Source of the DNA: Taxillus chinensis
Taxonomy: Eukaryota > Streptophyta > Magnoliopsida > Santalales > Loranthaceae
Reading direction: 5' to 3'
DNA length: 64,000 nt
Assembly (NCBI GenBank): GCA_023512835.1
Contig: CM042090.1
Span: forward strand, 3,999,826-4,063,825
Below are positions 35,761 to 46,945 of this stretch, one piece after another (position 1 is the first letter of the stretch; every line of letters begins with the position of its first letter). The notes under the pieces were generated by a model. The model searched no databases. It saw nothing but the letters and a program-made list of their open reading frames with translations, and was not told the origin of the DNA. Both the position numbers and the translations under genes were made by a program.

Positions 35761-36957
35761 TGTCACACCCCGAGAATTCGGGATGTCCCTCGGTGACACT
35801 TTTCGAATAGGAAGAAGTGCTACATGTAAGATAGGGGTAGGTTAAAGCGTAGACGGTGTATAGCGGAAGGCTCCAAAAAGTTCATGTCAGAGAATGGATA
35901 GAGCCCCTTCGGAGTTCAAACATGCCGACCCACTTGAGTGAGGAGAGCATGCCACTAGTCAAGGACTTGACATTGAAGAAGGGATTTGGCCATCCTTACA
36001 CAAACTGGTTGAGAATTGGAACTATTTTCTTGATGAGCTCAAGGTAGGGTGAAACCAGTCTACATGCGCTTCAACCTTTAAAGGCTAAACTTAGCGGATA
36101 GAGTAAAGGAAAGCTAAGTGCTGCAATGGGTTAAGAGGCGCAGGAAATATGACCCCGTGACAAAGTGGTATTAGAGCCAAACTGGCCCGTATCCTGAAGA
36201 CTCACTGAGCACTCTCGTGAGCAGCGTGATCCCAAGGTGGGAGCTCACAAAGGTGAGTCGACCGGTAGCGTCTTATATGCATTCGCGTCCACATAGGTAG
36301 AGTATCCTAGAGTGTGATATAGAGTTGGGCAAGGTGGGTGAAGGAGCACATCTGATAATCTTGGAAGCCTCCTCTCCATTGGACATTGGGCGAGCATGGA
36401 ACATCTTACTAAAGGTGTTGCAGCCCGCAGGGAAGTGATGTCCAACTAGTTGTCATTGGGCGAGTAGGGAGCGTCAAGGCAAAGATGTCACAACCTGTAG
36501 AGAAGGTATGTCAACAACTGCAATGAGGCCGTTGCAAGGACTGAGTGGAGGAGAATGTTACGCCCCGAGAATTCTGAATGTCTCTCAGTGGCACTTTCTA
36601 AATAGGAAGAAGTGCTACATGTAGGAGAGGGGCAAGTTGAAGCGTAAAAGGTGCGCAGCAGAAGGCTCCAGACAGTTCATGTCAGAGAATGGATAGATCC
36701 TTTTTGAATTTCAAACGTGTTGACCCGCTTGAGTGCGGAGAGCACACCGCTAGTCAAGGACTTGACATTGAAGAAGAAATTTGGCCATCCTTACACAAAT
36801 TGGTCGAGAACTGGAACTGTTCTCCTGATGAGCCCAAGGTAGGGTGAAACTAGTCTACATGCACTTCAACCCTCAAAGGCTAAACTTAGCAGACTGAGTA
36901 AAATAAAGTTAAGTGCTACAACGGGTTGAGAGGCACAGGAAGTCTGACCCCTTGACA
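35761..36957 (+). mobile_element. TRIM (terminal-repeat retrotransposon in miniature)
   Basis: Two direct repeats of 402 bp (35761-36162 and 36556-36957) flank a 393-bp interior. The first opens TGTCACACCCCGAG and closes GACCCCGTGACA; the second opens TGTTACGCCCCGAG and closes CCCCTTGACA. Three bases after the first is TGGTATTAGAGC (36166-36177), an initiator-Met primer site with one change. A purine-rich AGTGGAGGAGAA precedes the second. The flanks share CTTG. No protein is encoded. Its LTR end and primer spacing match those of chromovirus E, a likely helper. The repeats differ by many transitions, so it is old. Confidence 0.88.
36166..36177 (+). other. Primer-binding site of the TRIM
   Basis: TGGTATTAGAGC differs by one transition from the initiator-Met site TGGTATCAGAGC. 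It lies three bases (AAG) after the LTR, the same spacer as in element E. Confidence 0.85.
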
Positions 36958-38066
36958 CTTGTCCACGTGCCTTAGAATCTTGAGTACTTGAAAGAGTGTG
37001 CTGACATCCAAATTCTTTGACCCACAAGGACTTTGATTCTTCGAAGCTGAGAATCACCGAGATTTCGGTCCTTCAAAGTTGAAAGGCTTCGAGGCTTCGA
37101 CTCTTCGAAGCTTCGGATCTTTGAGGCTTCGGCCCTTCGAAGATTTGGATCTCCAAGGCAGTAGTCTTTGAAGTGGAAGCTATTCGAGGCAGATGATTTT
37201 TTGGTCGATTTGGGGTTCAGCTGCTAGTATGGATTTCATTGGACCTTTACAACACTTAACAACATGATTGTGAAGAATATAATATAACACATAAGATTAT
37301 GCATGATGAGTAGTGTTGGAGGCTGAAAATTACTCATACACGCGGACACTTGGATTCTTTCAACTAGATTACCTGGTTTACATGTATGAAGGCTAATTCA
37401 TGGACATTAGTTCTTCCATTCAACTTAATCACACTATTCTTATGCAGGCAATTGATCATAGTGTTAACATAGCATCTAGTATTCCATTGCTAGACATATG
37501 CAGTGGTTCAATCATGGGTTCATAAGTCACAACTCACAATAGTCAACAAAACTCACTCATTGGAGGCCTCACCCTCTCACACTTGTATCAGCATGTGAGT
37601 TTGATTTAGAAACTAGGATTATACTGTTTGGTATACTCATGGTCATCCGAATCTTACCACAAACCCTGATCCTGCAATGATTTTTTTTTCACCATAGATG
37701 ACTTGAGAGACAAGATGCTCCTATAGAGAATCAGAACACACGCTCTATTATCTATTCTACAACATGTAGATAGAGTTTGGAGTAAGATCATTTACTTTTC
37801 TATTTGACTTGTCTTTTCTTTTGTGAAGCTCAATTGATAGAAACTTCTTTATGATCTTTTCTTATAGACAGAGCTCAACACAGTTTCCTTTTGATATTAC
37901 ATGAGTACAATACTCCAATTATTGCTCTTGAAAAGAAAAACACATTTTAGTGAAATTGTGAGGACTCCCCCTGAGATATATATATATATATATATCTGAT
38001 GTTCTTTATTTTTTTTCACACAATTGCCTTTTTGCACCTTGCTTTTTTCTATTTTAAGGTATTGGC
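36958..38066. other. Unassigned spacer with TTCGA words and an (AT)n run
   Basis: A cluster of CTTCGAGGCTTCGACTC-type words lies at about 37070-37190. 37300-37960 is AT-rich without a recognisable frame. Near 37965 is GACTCCCCCTGAG, which could be a copia polypurine tract on the minus strand, followed by (AT)n at 37977-37996. I see no gene. Confidence 0.5.
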
Positions 38067-39189
38067 TGTTCGGTCCCTTGAAATCTAGAAGGGCTGAATA
38101 GACTTCTTTCGATTTCTTTCTTGAGATCTTTATATCAATAGATGAGATTTAGAAAACAAATCTTGTAAACAATAAACGAAAACAAAACACAAGCTGTTTT
38201 CTAGAAGTAAACTCGATGTATTCAATAAGAACACCAATATAAAGATGTAATGCTGATTTCAATATGAGTTTCTTGATCAACTTACATAAGACACAAAACA
38301 CTGAAAGATCACAATCACACAGGTTATGTTCTTGATCTACAACTCTGCAACTCAAGCACTAACAATGAAAACCTAAACCTCTTGAACAACTCTCAATCAC
38401 AATCATCAACTCCTTTTTTATCTTCGTTTAACAACTCATACTCTCATTTATTTATACAAAAAAGCCTATTAGCTAAAGCAGGGAACATATCAAACAAATA
38501 TTCTCAAATCTTTTAAAATCTTTTCTTATTCTTGACTTCCAAAGATAGCTTCATCTATGATAGCGTTGAGATGTTCATACAGTTATGACCTAGTATTTTG
38601 AGCTAATGCATCGAATCTCATCTTCGAATGTGTTTTTTGAAGCCTCAACAATCCTTTAGACTATTATCATTGGACATGTATATCAAGAGTCTTCTTCGAA
38701 CCTTATACACAGTCTCGAAATCCTTCAACTAGTAGTTGACAACTTTTCTATCTATGACTGTCTTCGAATGTGTTCTTCGAATCTGTCTTCGAGTTTTGAG
38801 TCTTCAATTCTTCATTTGTATCTCTACTATTGGAGTTTGTCTTCGAATTTGATTCTTCGAGTTTCAAAACTTTAAGTCTTGAAACTGTCTGTAGTTTTGC
38901 TTCATGTTTGTCTTGAAGTCAGTCTTCGAATCTCATTTCAAATTTACTCTATATGTTCGAAGTAACATCCAAAATCTTGTGAATGTTAACATTTACTAAG
39001 TGAAAGACCAATCACTTCGAGTTTGTCTTCAAATATCTTCAGCTATGTACTTCGAATGTTCGAAAAACTTGATTCGAATGGAGAATACCTAACTCGAACA
39101 CAAAGCCAGTCTTCATGTAATGATAGTTTTGTTAATTTTGAGAGTTTATTCTAACAAAAATCTATCTCAGTCAACTCAAAGTTCCAACA
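38067..39189 (-). mobile_element. Copia-like LTR of element H
   Basis: In element sense it starts TGTTGGAACTTTGAG at 39189 and ends CAAGGGACCGAACA at 38067, with good TG...CA ends and CTTCTAGATTTCAAGGG before the end, a common copia LTR tail. The adjacent bases 39190-39206 read CTAGGGGGACAT in element sense, a polypurine tract, so this is the 3' LTR. It carries many CTTCGAATNTG words (about 38600-39080). The rest of H is missing. Confidence 0.75.
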
Positions 39190-39561
39190 ATGTCCCCCTA
39201 GTTAATAGATAGAGTTTATCTTTTAATGTACACTTCAAGAGTCTTGTTAAGTTATACAAACTTGAGTTTGAGTGAAATCCAGTGACTTTGTTATCATCAT
39301 GAACATTCAAACAATTTTCCTTTTTTATTGTAATTGCACTCAGAAACAAAAAGAACTTTCTAAAACCTCAAATGTGTGTTAGTAGCAGTTAGATTAAACA
39401 ACTATTTCAAGAAAGTCATTATTATCAACTCGATCAAAAATCAAACATTCATCTATACGCAAAAGCAAAAGATGGATCAAGTACTTGTGCCATCAAAATG
39501 TATACACATGGATAAATGTTTACACATACAACAACAGAGTTAAATAATAGTCAGTGTACAT
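39190..39561 (-). mobile_element. 3' internal remnant of copia H
   Basis: This is noncoding sequence between the polypurine tract and the junction with element F near 39562. No pol is present. H and F were probably joined by deletion, since both are cut at this point. Confidence 0.5.
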
Positions 39562-40351
39562 ACCTTCTTAGCGAATAACACTGGAGCACCCCATGGAGAG
39601 CTACTATACCTGATAAAGCCTCTTGCCAACATATCATCCACTTGCCTCTTAAGCTCTCTAAGCTCTGTCGGTGCCATCCTGCAGGTTGCTAACCTGATAG
39701 GTATTGTACCCAGTAGCAACTCAATCGAAAACTCTACCTCCATTATGGGTGGCAAACTAAGTAAATCTTCAGCAAACACATTTGAGAACTGATCCACAAT
39801 GGGTGGCAAAACAACCTTCCCCTCTCTCCTCCTGTCAACCAATGTCAAGCTAGTTAATTGGTGGGTCACATCACCCCACCCATGCCTCAAATGTCCCAAC
39901 CTGCATGCCTCCTCAGTCCACTCACCCACGAAGACACCTCGAGTGCCCTCTAGTGTGAGAAACGTCATGTGCCATCAAAAACAATCAATCTTGGCCTCCA
40001 CGGAAGCCAACCAATCCATACGTAGGATAACATCAAAATCATCTAACTCTATAATATACAAGTCACACAATAGGTTAACACCCCCAAGTATCACCATATA
40101 GACACGACATATACTCTAAAGTATCACAATTCCACTCAAAGGTGAAGCAACCATCAAAGACTGACTAACGGACTCCTGATCTAACTCCAATCCAACAACC
40201 GTAACAAACAAAATAAAAGAATGGGTAACACCAATATCAATCAAAATTAAGCATATAATATGAGAAATGATAAATGTTACCTCTCACCACTGAAGGTCCC
40301 GGTCCTAACTCATCCACTGGTGGAATCTCTGCCTCCTTGCTGGTAATGGCA
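39562..40351 (-). pseudogene. pol: Element F: protease and start of reverse transcriptase
   Basis: In element sense the protease motif appears near 40235 as LILIDIGVTHSFI, where the canonical DTG is DIG. A stretch DDFDVILRMDWLAS follows, then a 142-codon open frame (39540-39968) with GWGDVTHQL, FSIELLLGTIPI and MAPTELRELKRQVDDMLARG, ending GAPVLFAKK. This is the start of a gypsy reverse transcriptase. Similarity ends abruptly at about 39562, so the catalytic YxDD region, RNase H and integrase are gone. Wording is close to element I (60508-60963). It is inactive by truncation. Confidence 0.88.
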
Positions 40352-40359
40352 AAAGTCCT

Positions 40360-40993
40360 AAGGGTGTTAAACGGGCCAGCAACCCGTACCCATAAAACGG
40401 GTCAAGCCGTAAAATTTGAGCCCGTTTCAAATTTGGCCCAAACGGTTTGTGGCCCACGGGCAGCAGTTTAAACGGCTAGCTTGTGGGCAATAGCCTGTAC
40501 AGGCTCAACCCAAATTCTACACCTACCCTACACAGCTCCATGTCAGGCCCATCTGCCAAGCCCACACACGTAAGTGGGCCGCCCAGCCCACGCAGCTCAC
40601 CCATGGCCAACGGCCCAGCCTAGTGCCCACCTCCTCTAAAATGCTTAAAAACCTTTGCAAAATATGCTATTAGTGCAACCTAAATCCTAAACCTCTTCTA
40701 AAATATGAACAATGCCTAACCATTAGGCTATATGATACTTATTAAATTTATTTGCATAATTAATATATGTAGTAATAATAATAATAATAATAATATATTA
40801 ATAATAATAAAATAAATATTTTATTATTATGATTATTATTATTATTATTATAAAGGCTTAGCTCGCTAGCCAGCCCGCCCCGCAAGCGGGCCAGAATATT
40901 TTGGCCAGTTTAAAAGTAGGCCTAAACCGATTGAGCCCATTTAGGCTTGGTCCCAAGCGGGATGGGCTCGGCCCGGCTGTTTAACACCCATAC
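40360..40993. mobile_element. hAT-type MITE inside element F
   Basis: This 634-bp insertion begins AAGGGTGTTAAACGGGCC and ends GGCTGTTTAACACCCATAC, imperfect terminal inverted repeats. It is flanked by an exact 8-bp duplication, AAAGTCCT (40352-40359 and 40994-41001), the length hAT transposases make. The equivalent uninterrupted site is visible in element I near 61303-61320 (GATAGCATAGTTCCTCCCC). The core has GGGC/GCCC-rich arms and (TAA)n/(ATT)n near 40770-40850. It has no coding capacity and was moved by a transposase encoded elsewhere. Confidence 0.92.
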
Positions 40994-41001
40994 AAAGTCC
41001 T

Positions 41002-42051
41002 CCCCCATGACGCACTATCACTAGCCTAGCCCATTAGGGCCTTGTCCCACTGCTCAACCTGACCCTACACCTCCCGCTGAGGCTGCTGCACCACAGGTCG
41101 TGTCTAAGCTAAGTGCTCTATGCTGGTAGTACCGACCTCTGAGATGGAGCCCCACTCTTCTGTCCTTGCTCTCTCGGACAAGGATTTACACTATTGGTTG
41201 AGTTAAGGGTAGAATAGTCCCTAGCTCCATGCCCCAATTTCCTGTATCAATAGCATGTCATCTTTTTCCTCAGGCAATCTCTCAATAAATGCCCAGTCAA
41301 TCTACAACTCCAACAGGTACCTGACCTCTTGCTGGCTGAATTCTCACTAGGTCCCACCACCTGGCTAGAAACCCTCTGCGCATGCCATCTCTCAGGCTGA
41401 GCTGCACTGCTCTCCCCACCCTGCCTCTTCTTGCTTGGGCCTGCAAAACTTCCCGGTCTCTGGGCTCTCACCTGATCTTGGTCTCACTCAATAATGATCG
41501 CTTTGTTGACTGCCTCCCTATAGTTTGTCACCTGCATCACCTCCAGCTTATTTTTCAAAGATAGCTTCAAGCCTTAAATAAAGTCATATATATTACGGGC
41601 TTCCTTTGCCCAACAAGAGCAAACCGCCCCAAATCTGTAAAAGCTTGCACATACTCACCCACAGTCTTGCTACCCTGCTCAAGAGCATAATACTTTATTC
41701 GTCGTGCATACTGCAACGAACTAGGAAAATACTTTCCAAAGAAGAGCTCCACAAACTCTGTCTAGCTCATCTGACTACCATAGATGGCTCTAATGGCCTC
41801 CTACCACATGTATGGGCCACTTAATAGATAGTGCATCGCCACTCGCACTCTCTCCTCATCTGACACCCCAATTATCTCAAAGATGTCCTCTGTCCACTTA
41901 ATTTAGTCCTCGGCTGCCTCCAACCTCGAACCATCCTCAAAAGTCTTGGGCACATGTTTCAAAAACTTTGCTGCCTAGTCCACCTCTCGTCATGTTATCT
42001 TTGTCACGACCTCCTGTTGGTGGACATCCTGCACCACTCTCGCCTCCTGAT
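41002..42051 (-). pseudogene. gag: Element F: gag C-terminal part with zinc knuckle
   Basis: In element sense the capsid region reads MELFFGKYFPSSLQYARR, then ALEQGSKTVGEYVQAFTDL (41567-41752). The nucleocapsid finger CWSCRLTGHLLRDC follows (41247-41471 frame), then a short linker to the MITE. Stops separate the pieces. Insertion of E at 42051 cuts the gag here. Its N-terminal part resumes at 49939. Confidence 0.85.
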
Positions 42052-42436
42052 TGTCACGGGGTCAGCCTTTATAGCAGCTTAACCCGTGCGGCACCTAGTT
42101 CCCACCTGTACGAAGGAACGCTAGGTCAGCCTAACTCGTCATATTTGGATCGGAACCCATCAATCCGTTGTAAAGCAATTGTGTAAGGAAGCGCTTAGCG
42201 GAAGAATGATTTAAACGAAGGCAACAAATGATTGTATTGATTGCTTGAAAGCTTTACAATATCCCTCCCCTACATATAGATGTTAACACTTTTCTGGTTA
42301 TGTCACCAGGAGACATCATATATGATCGAAATCTAAAATTTCTACAACTTACTCTATAAGCTAAGTACAACACTTTACAAGGGAGAAATACCCCAAAATA
42401 GCCTAAGTGTGCTAGGATAAGCCTTGGTCCGTGACA
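42052..42436 (-). repeat. 3' LTR of element E
   Basis: This is the better-preserved LTR, with intact TGTCACGG and CCGTGACA ends. The gag-pol frame runs about 25 bases into it before a stop at 42412. Confidence 0.95.
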
Positions 42437-43436
42437 TTCTCCCCCACCCGATTTCGCAGCGTCCTCGTTGCATCTTCGGCTTCCTCGAGCTCGTCAAACT
42501 GCCTGATGTAGCGTTCGACTTCTTCACAGTACTCTTCAATCTCCTTGGAGAATTGTCCTAGATCCTCTTCCTTCTCCCAGCTTGCCTCTTCAACCGGCTT
42601 GTTCTTCCATTGGATGTAGTATTCCACCCGGCTTGGATCTACGCCTCTTCTTGGCACGACTCTATGAGAATGGATTTTCTCTATCTCTTTATCGTAGGTC
42701 TTGCCTGTTGATGTTGTTGGTGTCGCACCGCCCGTTGTCCACTCGTATCTTCCAAGTCTTCGTGGTAAGGCTTGAGCAAACTAACGTGGAACACCGGATG
42801 CCTTTGTAAGCTAATCGGGAGGTCCAGTTTGTATGAGACCTTCCCAACTCTCTTAAGTACTTTGCAAGGCCCCTCATATCGGCGCACCAAACCCTTATGC
42901 AATTGTCTGAGTGCTTTGGTTTGGTGCGGAAGGAGTTTGAGCATCACCATGTCTCCTTCCTGAAATTCCAATGGCCTCCTTTGTTGATCCACCCACTTCT
43001 TCATCTTCTTCGCCGCTTTGTGCAAGTATGCCCCGTCCAGATCCATCTGTTTATGCCATCCTTTTGCAAACTTGAACGCCGCGGGGCTCTTTCCAGTGTA
43101 CCCCCGAGTGATGGAAGTGAGCGTCAATGGTTGCTGCCTAGTTGCGAGTTCGAACGGGCTCTCGTTCGTGGACTCGCTCTTTTGCAAGTTATATGAGAAT
43201 TGGGCTATGTCCAGTAACTTTGCCCAATCTCTTTGATTGGCACTCACGTACTGCCTCGAATACAGCTCCAGTAAGCCATTGACACGTTCAGTTTGGCAGT
43301 CTATTTGTGGGTGGAAACTTGTTGAAAAGTTTAAGTCCGAACCCATTATCCGGAACACCTCGGTCCAAAACCGCCCAGTGAACCGTGAGTCCCGATCGCT
43401 CACGATTGTCTTTGGAATGCCCCAATACTTCACCAC
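42412..43436 (-). pseudogene. pol: Element E: integrase C-terminal half and chromodomain
   Basis: The frame continues the integrase core with IVSDRDSRF (second catalytic Asp) and CQTERVNGLLE (catalytic Glu). The GPY/F-type module follows (GDMVMLKLLP, RRYEGPCKVLKRVG, HPVFHVSLLKPY). A frameshift near 42710 leads to the chromodomain at about 42640-42560 (RVEYYIQWKNKPVEEASWE), which in this family binds histone marks and directs integration. A TGA near 43450 separates this piece from the upstream 691-codon frame, which is in the same register. Two lesions therefore break an otherwise readable integrase. Confidence 0.92.
42437..42452 (-). other. Polypurine tract of element E
   Basis: In element sense GGGTGGGGGAGAA precedes the 3' LTR. 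It lies inside the end of the pol reading frame, so the same bases would serve as codons and as primer for plus-strand synthesis. Confidence 0.85.
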
Positions 43437-43451
43437 GTACTTAAAGAATAG

Positions 43452-45527
43452 TCAGGCCGTGTTGTCTGCCGTGCAGTCCTTTGGAGCTGGAATGAAAACT
43501 CCATACTTAGAAAATCGGTCGACCACCACAATGATCGTACCGCATCCTTCGGATCTTGGGAGACAAACAATGAAGTCCATCGAAACACTTTCCCAAGGTC
43601 TTTCCCGAGTGGGCAACGGTTCTAACAATACCGCCGTTTGCCGATTCTCTATCTTGTCTTGTTGGCACACAAGACAAGTCCGCACGTACACTTGGACGTC
43701 CTCGTAAAGTTGAGGCCAATAGTAGCTCATTTCCATCAGCGCCAAGGTACAATCGACTCCGGGATGGCCACCCCACCGCGAGTCGTGACATTCTTTGAGG
43801 ATATCTCTCCTCAAACTTCCCCATTTGGGAACGTACACCCGTTCCCCTCGAGTATGGAGCAAGTTATCCTTTAGCCAAAATCGTCGCGTCTTCCCAGCCT
43901 TGACACATTCCACCAAGGACTTGGCTAATGGATCGTGCTCCATTCCTTCCTTCAGTTTGTCCACCAGGGGGAATTGTGGTTGGCTAATGGCTGCAAGTTC
44001 CGCCTTCCGACTTAGTGCATCGGCCACCACATTATTTGTGCCCGGTTTGTACTCGAGCACAAAGTCGAATTCCGCTAGGAGTCCTTGCCACCGTGCTTGC
44101 TTCGGAGTTAAGTTCCTTTGAGTTAGGAAATAACTCGTAGCAGTGTTGTCCGTCTTCACCACGAACTTGGACCCTAGCAAGTAATGCCTCCACACACGAA
44201 GGCAATGCATAACTGCCGTCATCTCCTTTTCATGCACCGCGTACCTCCGTTCAGTGCCGTTGAGTTTCCGGCTTTCATATGTTACAGGATGTCCCTCCTG
44301 CATTAGAACTCCACCGATGGCAAAGTCTGAAGCATCCGTATGAACTTCATAAGACTTTGTATGGTCCGGCAGTGCCATCACCAGTCCGTTTGTCACGGCT
44401 TGCTTCAACTTCTCAAATGCCTCTCGGCAAGCATCATCCCACACCCAAGTCTTGTTCTTCTTTAGTAGTTCCATCAAGGGTGCGGCAATATGGGAATAGC
44501 CGTGGATGAATCTTCTATAGTAATTAACCAAGCCAAGGAAGGAACGCATCTCAGGAACTTTCTTGGGAGTCTCCCATTCCTTGATGGCTAACACTTTCTT
44601 GTTATCCATCTTCAACTTGCCGCCTCCAATGATGTGACCCAAGAAGGGCACCTCCTTCTTTGCAGAGTCACATTTCTCCTTCTTCACAAAAATTTGGTTC
44701 TCTCTTAAGATTTGGAAAACCCGCTGTAGGTGTGCCTTGTGTTCCTCCAACGTTTTGCTATAGACGATAATGTCATCAAGGTACATTACGACGAATCTAT
44801 CCAAGTATGGTTGAAAGATCCGGTTCATCAACATACAAAATGTGGCAGGGGCATTTGTGAGGCCAAAGGGCATCACTAAGAACTCGTAAGAGCCATATCT
44901 TGTGACGTACGCCGTCTTTGCCTCATCACCTTCGGCTATCCGCACTTGCCAATATCTCGACCGTAAGTCTAGCTTTGAGAACCATCTCGCAGCACCAAGT
45001 TGATCAAACAAGTTGGATATGAGTGGGATGGGGTAGTTGTTCTTTACCGTAATCTTGTTTAGCGCCTTATAGTCAATGCATAGCCGCATCGACCCGCCGT
45101 GCTTCTTTTGGAACAACACCGGTGCTCCAAATGGCGCTTTGGATGACCGAATGAACCCGGCATCCAACAAGTTCTTCAATTGTTTCCGAAGTTCCTCCAT
45201 CTCCGGTGGTGCCATCCGATAGGGCACCGCAGCAGTAGGCCTTGCACCGGCCTCTAACTCGATCTTGTGATCCACCTCCCGCTTCGGTGGAAGTTGTTTG
45301 GGGAGTTCAGGTGACATAACGTCCCCAAACTCTTTAAGGACCGTCTTCACTTTGGTTGGGGGCTCCTCCCCAACACTTGGGCATTCTTCCTTCACCATGG
45401 CAATGAAGGTTGGCTCCTGTCGCCTAACTCCTTTGGACAGTTGGAGCGCCGAAAGGAACCTCGCCTTGAGTTCCTCCTCCCTCATTACTTTCACCATGCA
45501 CGTCTTCCCCTCGTCCACGATGCACAT
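43452..45527 (-). pseudogene. pol: Element E: reverse transcriptase, RNase H, integrase N-terminus
   Basis: A 691-codon open stretch carries most of pol. In order it has the reverse transcriptase ([35 protein letters not shown], and the catalytic box MYLDDIIVYS at about 44758-44787), the RNase H (VHTDASDFAIGGVL, YAVHEKEMTAV, VKTDNTAT), and the integrase zinc module (WGGHPGVDCTL, CLVCQQDKI), ending with the first catalytic Asp in SMDFIVCLP. The YLDD box and the RNase H acids are present. It is the longest open frame in the window and the best-preserved polymerase, but in-frame stops lie on both sides. Its role would be copying element RNA into DNA in the particle. Confidence 0.95.
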
Positions 45528-46940
45528 TGTGTTGGTGCTAGGAATTGGAATTGCCTACACCTGGTCAACGAACTCCATCCCAAACACCATAGGATAGTCG
45601 TCCATCGACACCACGGAGAGATTCACCTTGCCTCTCCACTCGCCGATACTTAGCTCGACACCTCGAGCCACGCCATGAATTGGACTGGCACTGGAGTTCA
45701 CTGCCTTCAGTTAGCTCTTCTCTTCCTTGTAGACTATCCCCAGTCTACGAGCTTCTTCGACCTTGATGAAGTTGTTGGTCACACCCGTGTCCACCAAGGC
45801 CTTAGTTTCAAGGTTGTTGGCCTTAGCGAGCACGTACATGCGGCCCTTCTGTCGTCCGGGCGGTGGCACCTTCACTTTCGCCTTGATTGCGTTGAGGAGT
45901 TGCAAGGAACCAAGTCTTAGATCCCTCATATCCCTTCCTTCGTCTTCATTGATCATCGCCGAGAGCTTGGAGCGCTTCGGGCACTCAAACGCCTTGTGAG
46001 GGCCTTCGTAAAGGAAACAGGAGATCTTTGGCTTCTCCCTGTCCTTGGAACTATTCACAAAATGTTTTGGGCGAAAGTCCTTAGATGGTTGGAAAGGTCT
46101 CCCTTTTCCTTCACTTCGGTTGTCTCCCACACGCTTCTCCTTGTGGAACCTGTTCGCCTTGGAAGTCGATGAAGAGCTGGTGGCCTTCTCCGGCTTCTTG
46201 TGTTCGATGAGTGATTCGGCCACCACCATGGCTGACGCCAGGTCCTGCACATTCCTCCACTGCAGCTCCAGCTTCGCCCATTGTTGCAATCCATCCATGA
46301 AGGAAAATAATGAATCCTTCGTGGACATGTCCGAGATCTCCAAGATGAGCTCTGAAAACTCACGGACGTACTCCCGCACCGTGCCTTTGTGGGTAAGGCG
46401 TCGAAGTTTCGCCTGGGACTTGTCCTCCGCGTTCTAGGGATAGAACTGGGCCTTGATCTCCCGCTTGAAATCCGCCCAATTGTCGATAATACATAGGCCG
46501 CACTCCTTGTCGGCATATCGTCACCTCCATCACACCATATAGCCGAATCGACCAACTATAGTGGGGTGGTCTTCACTTTCTTTGCCTCGTCCACAATGTT
46601 CAAGGCATCGAAATATTGCTCCATGGTCCAGAGGAAGTTGTCTAACTCCCTCGCATTCCTTGACCCAGCATAGGTCTTAGGCTTTGGCATATCGATTTTG
46701 GAGCTGGAATGGCTGCCAACGCCATCTTGGGTGACCGCCATCTTGCAGAGAGACCAATCCGCCTTGATCTCTTTGATTTCCTCCTGCATCGCCAGGATTT
46801 GGGACGTGAGAGTGTCCTTCAGGCCGTCGAACCGAGAGTTCATGTCATTCATGATGGAGTTAAGAAGCCCTTGCATCCTCCCAAAGCTTTCCTCACCCTC
46901 TGAGTCCAGCTTTTCGATGCTTTCAGTGTGCTCCTCGACC
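45528..46940 (-). pseudogene. gag-pol: Element E: gag main part and protease
   Basis: From right to left in element sense: a coiled-coil-like N-terminal gag part (VEEHTESIEKLDSEGEE), capsid words (YVREFSELILEISDMS, LQWRNVQDLASAMVVAESL), a zinc knuckle CFLYEGPHKAFEC whose second Cys is Tyr, and the protease motif LVDTGVTNNFI with its DTG intact (about 45760). A frameshift occurs between about 46440 and 46380. In-frame stops lie near 45711 and 45556. After the latter the frame runs into the reverse transcriptase without a frame change, as expected for a chromovirus with one gag-pol frame. Solo LTR B3 cuts the 5' end at 46945. Confidence 0.9.
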
Positions 46941-46945
46941 ACCTC

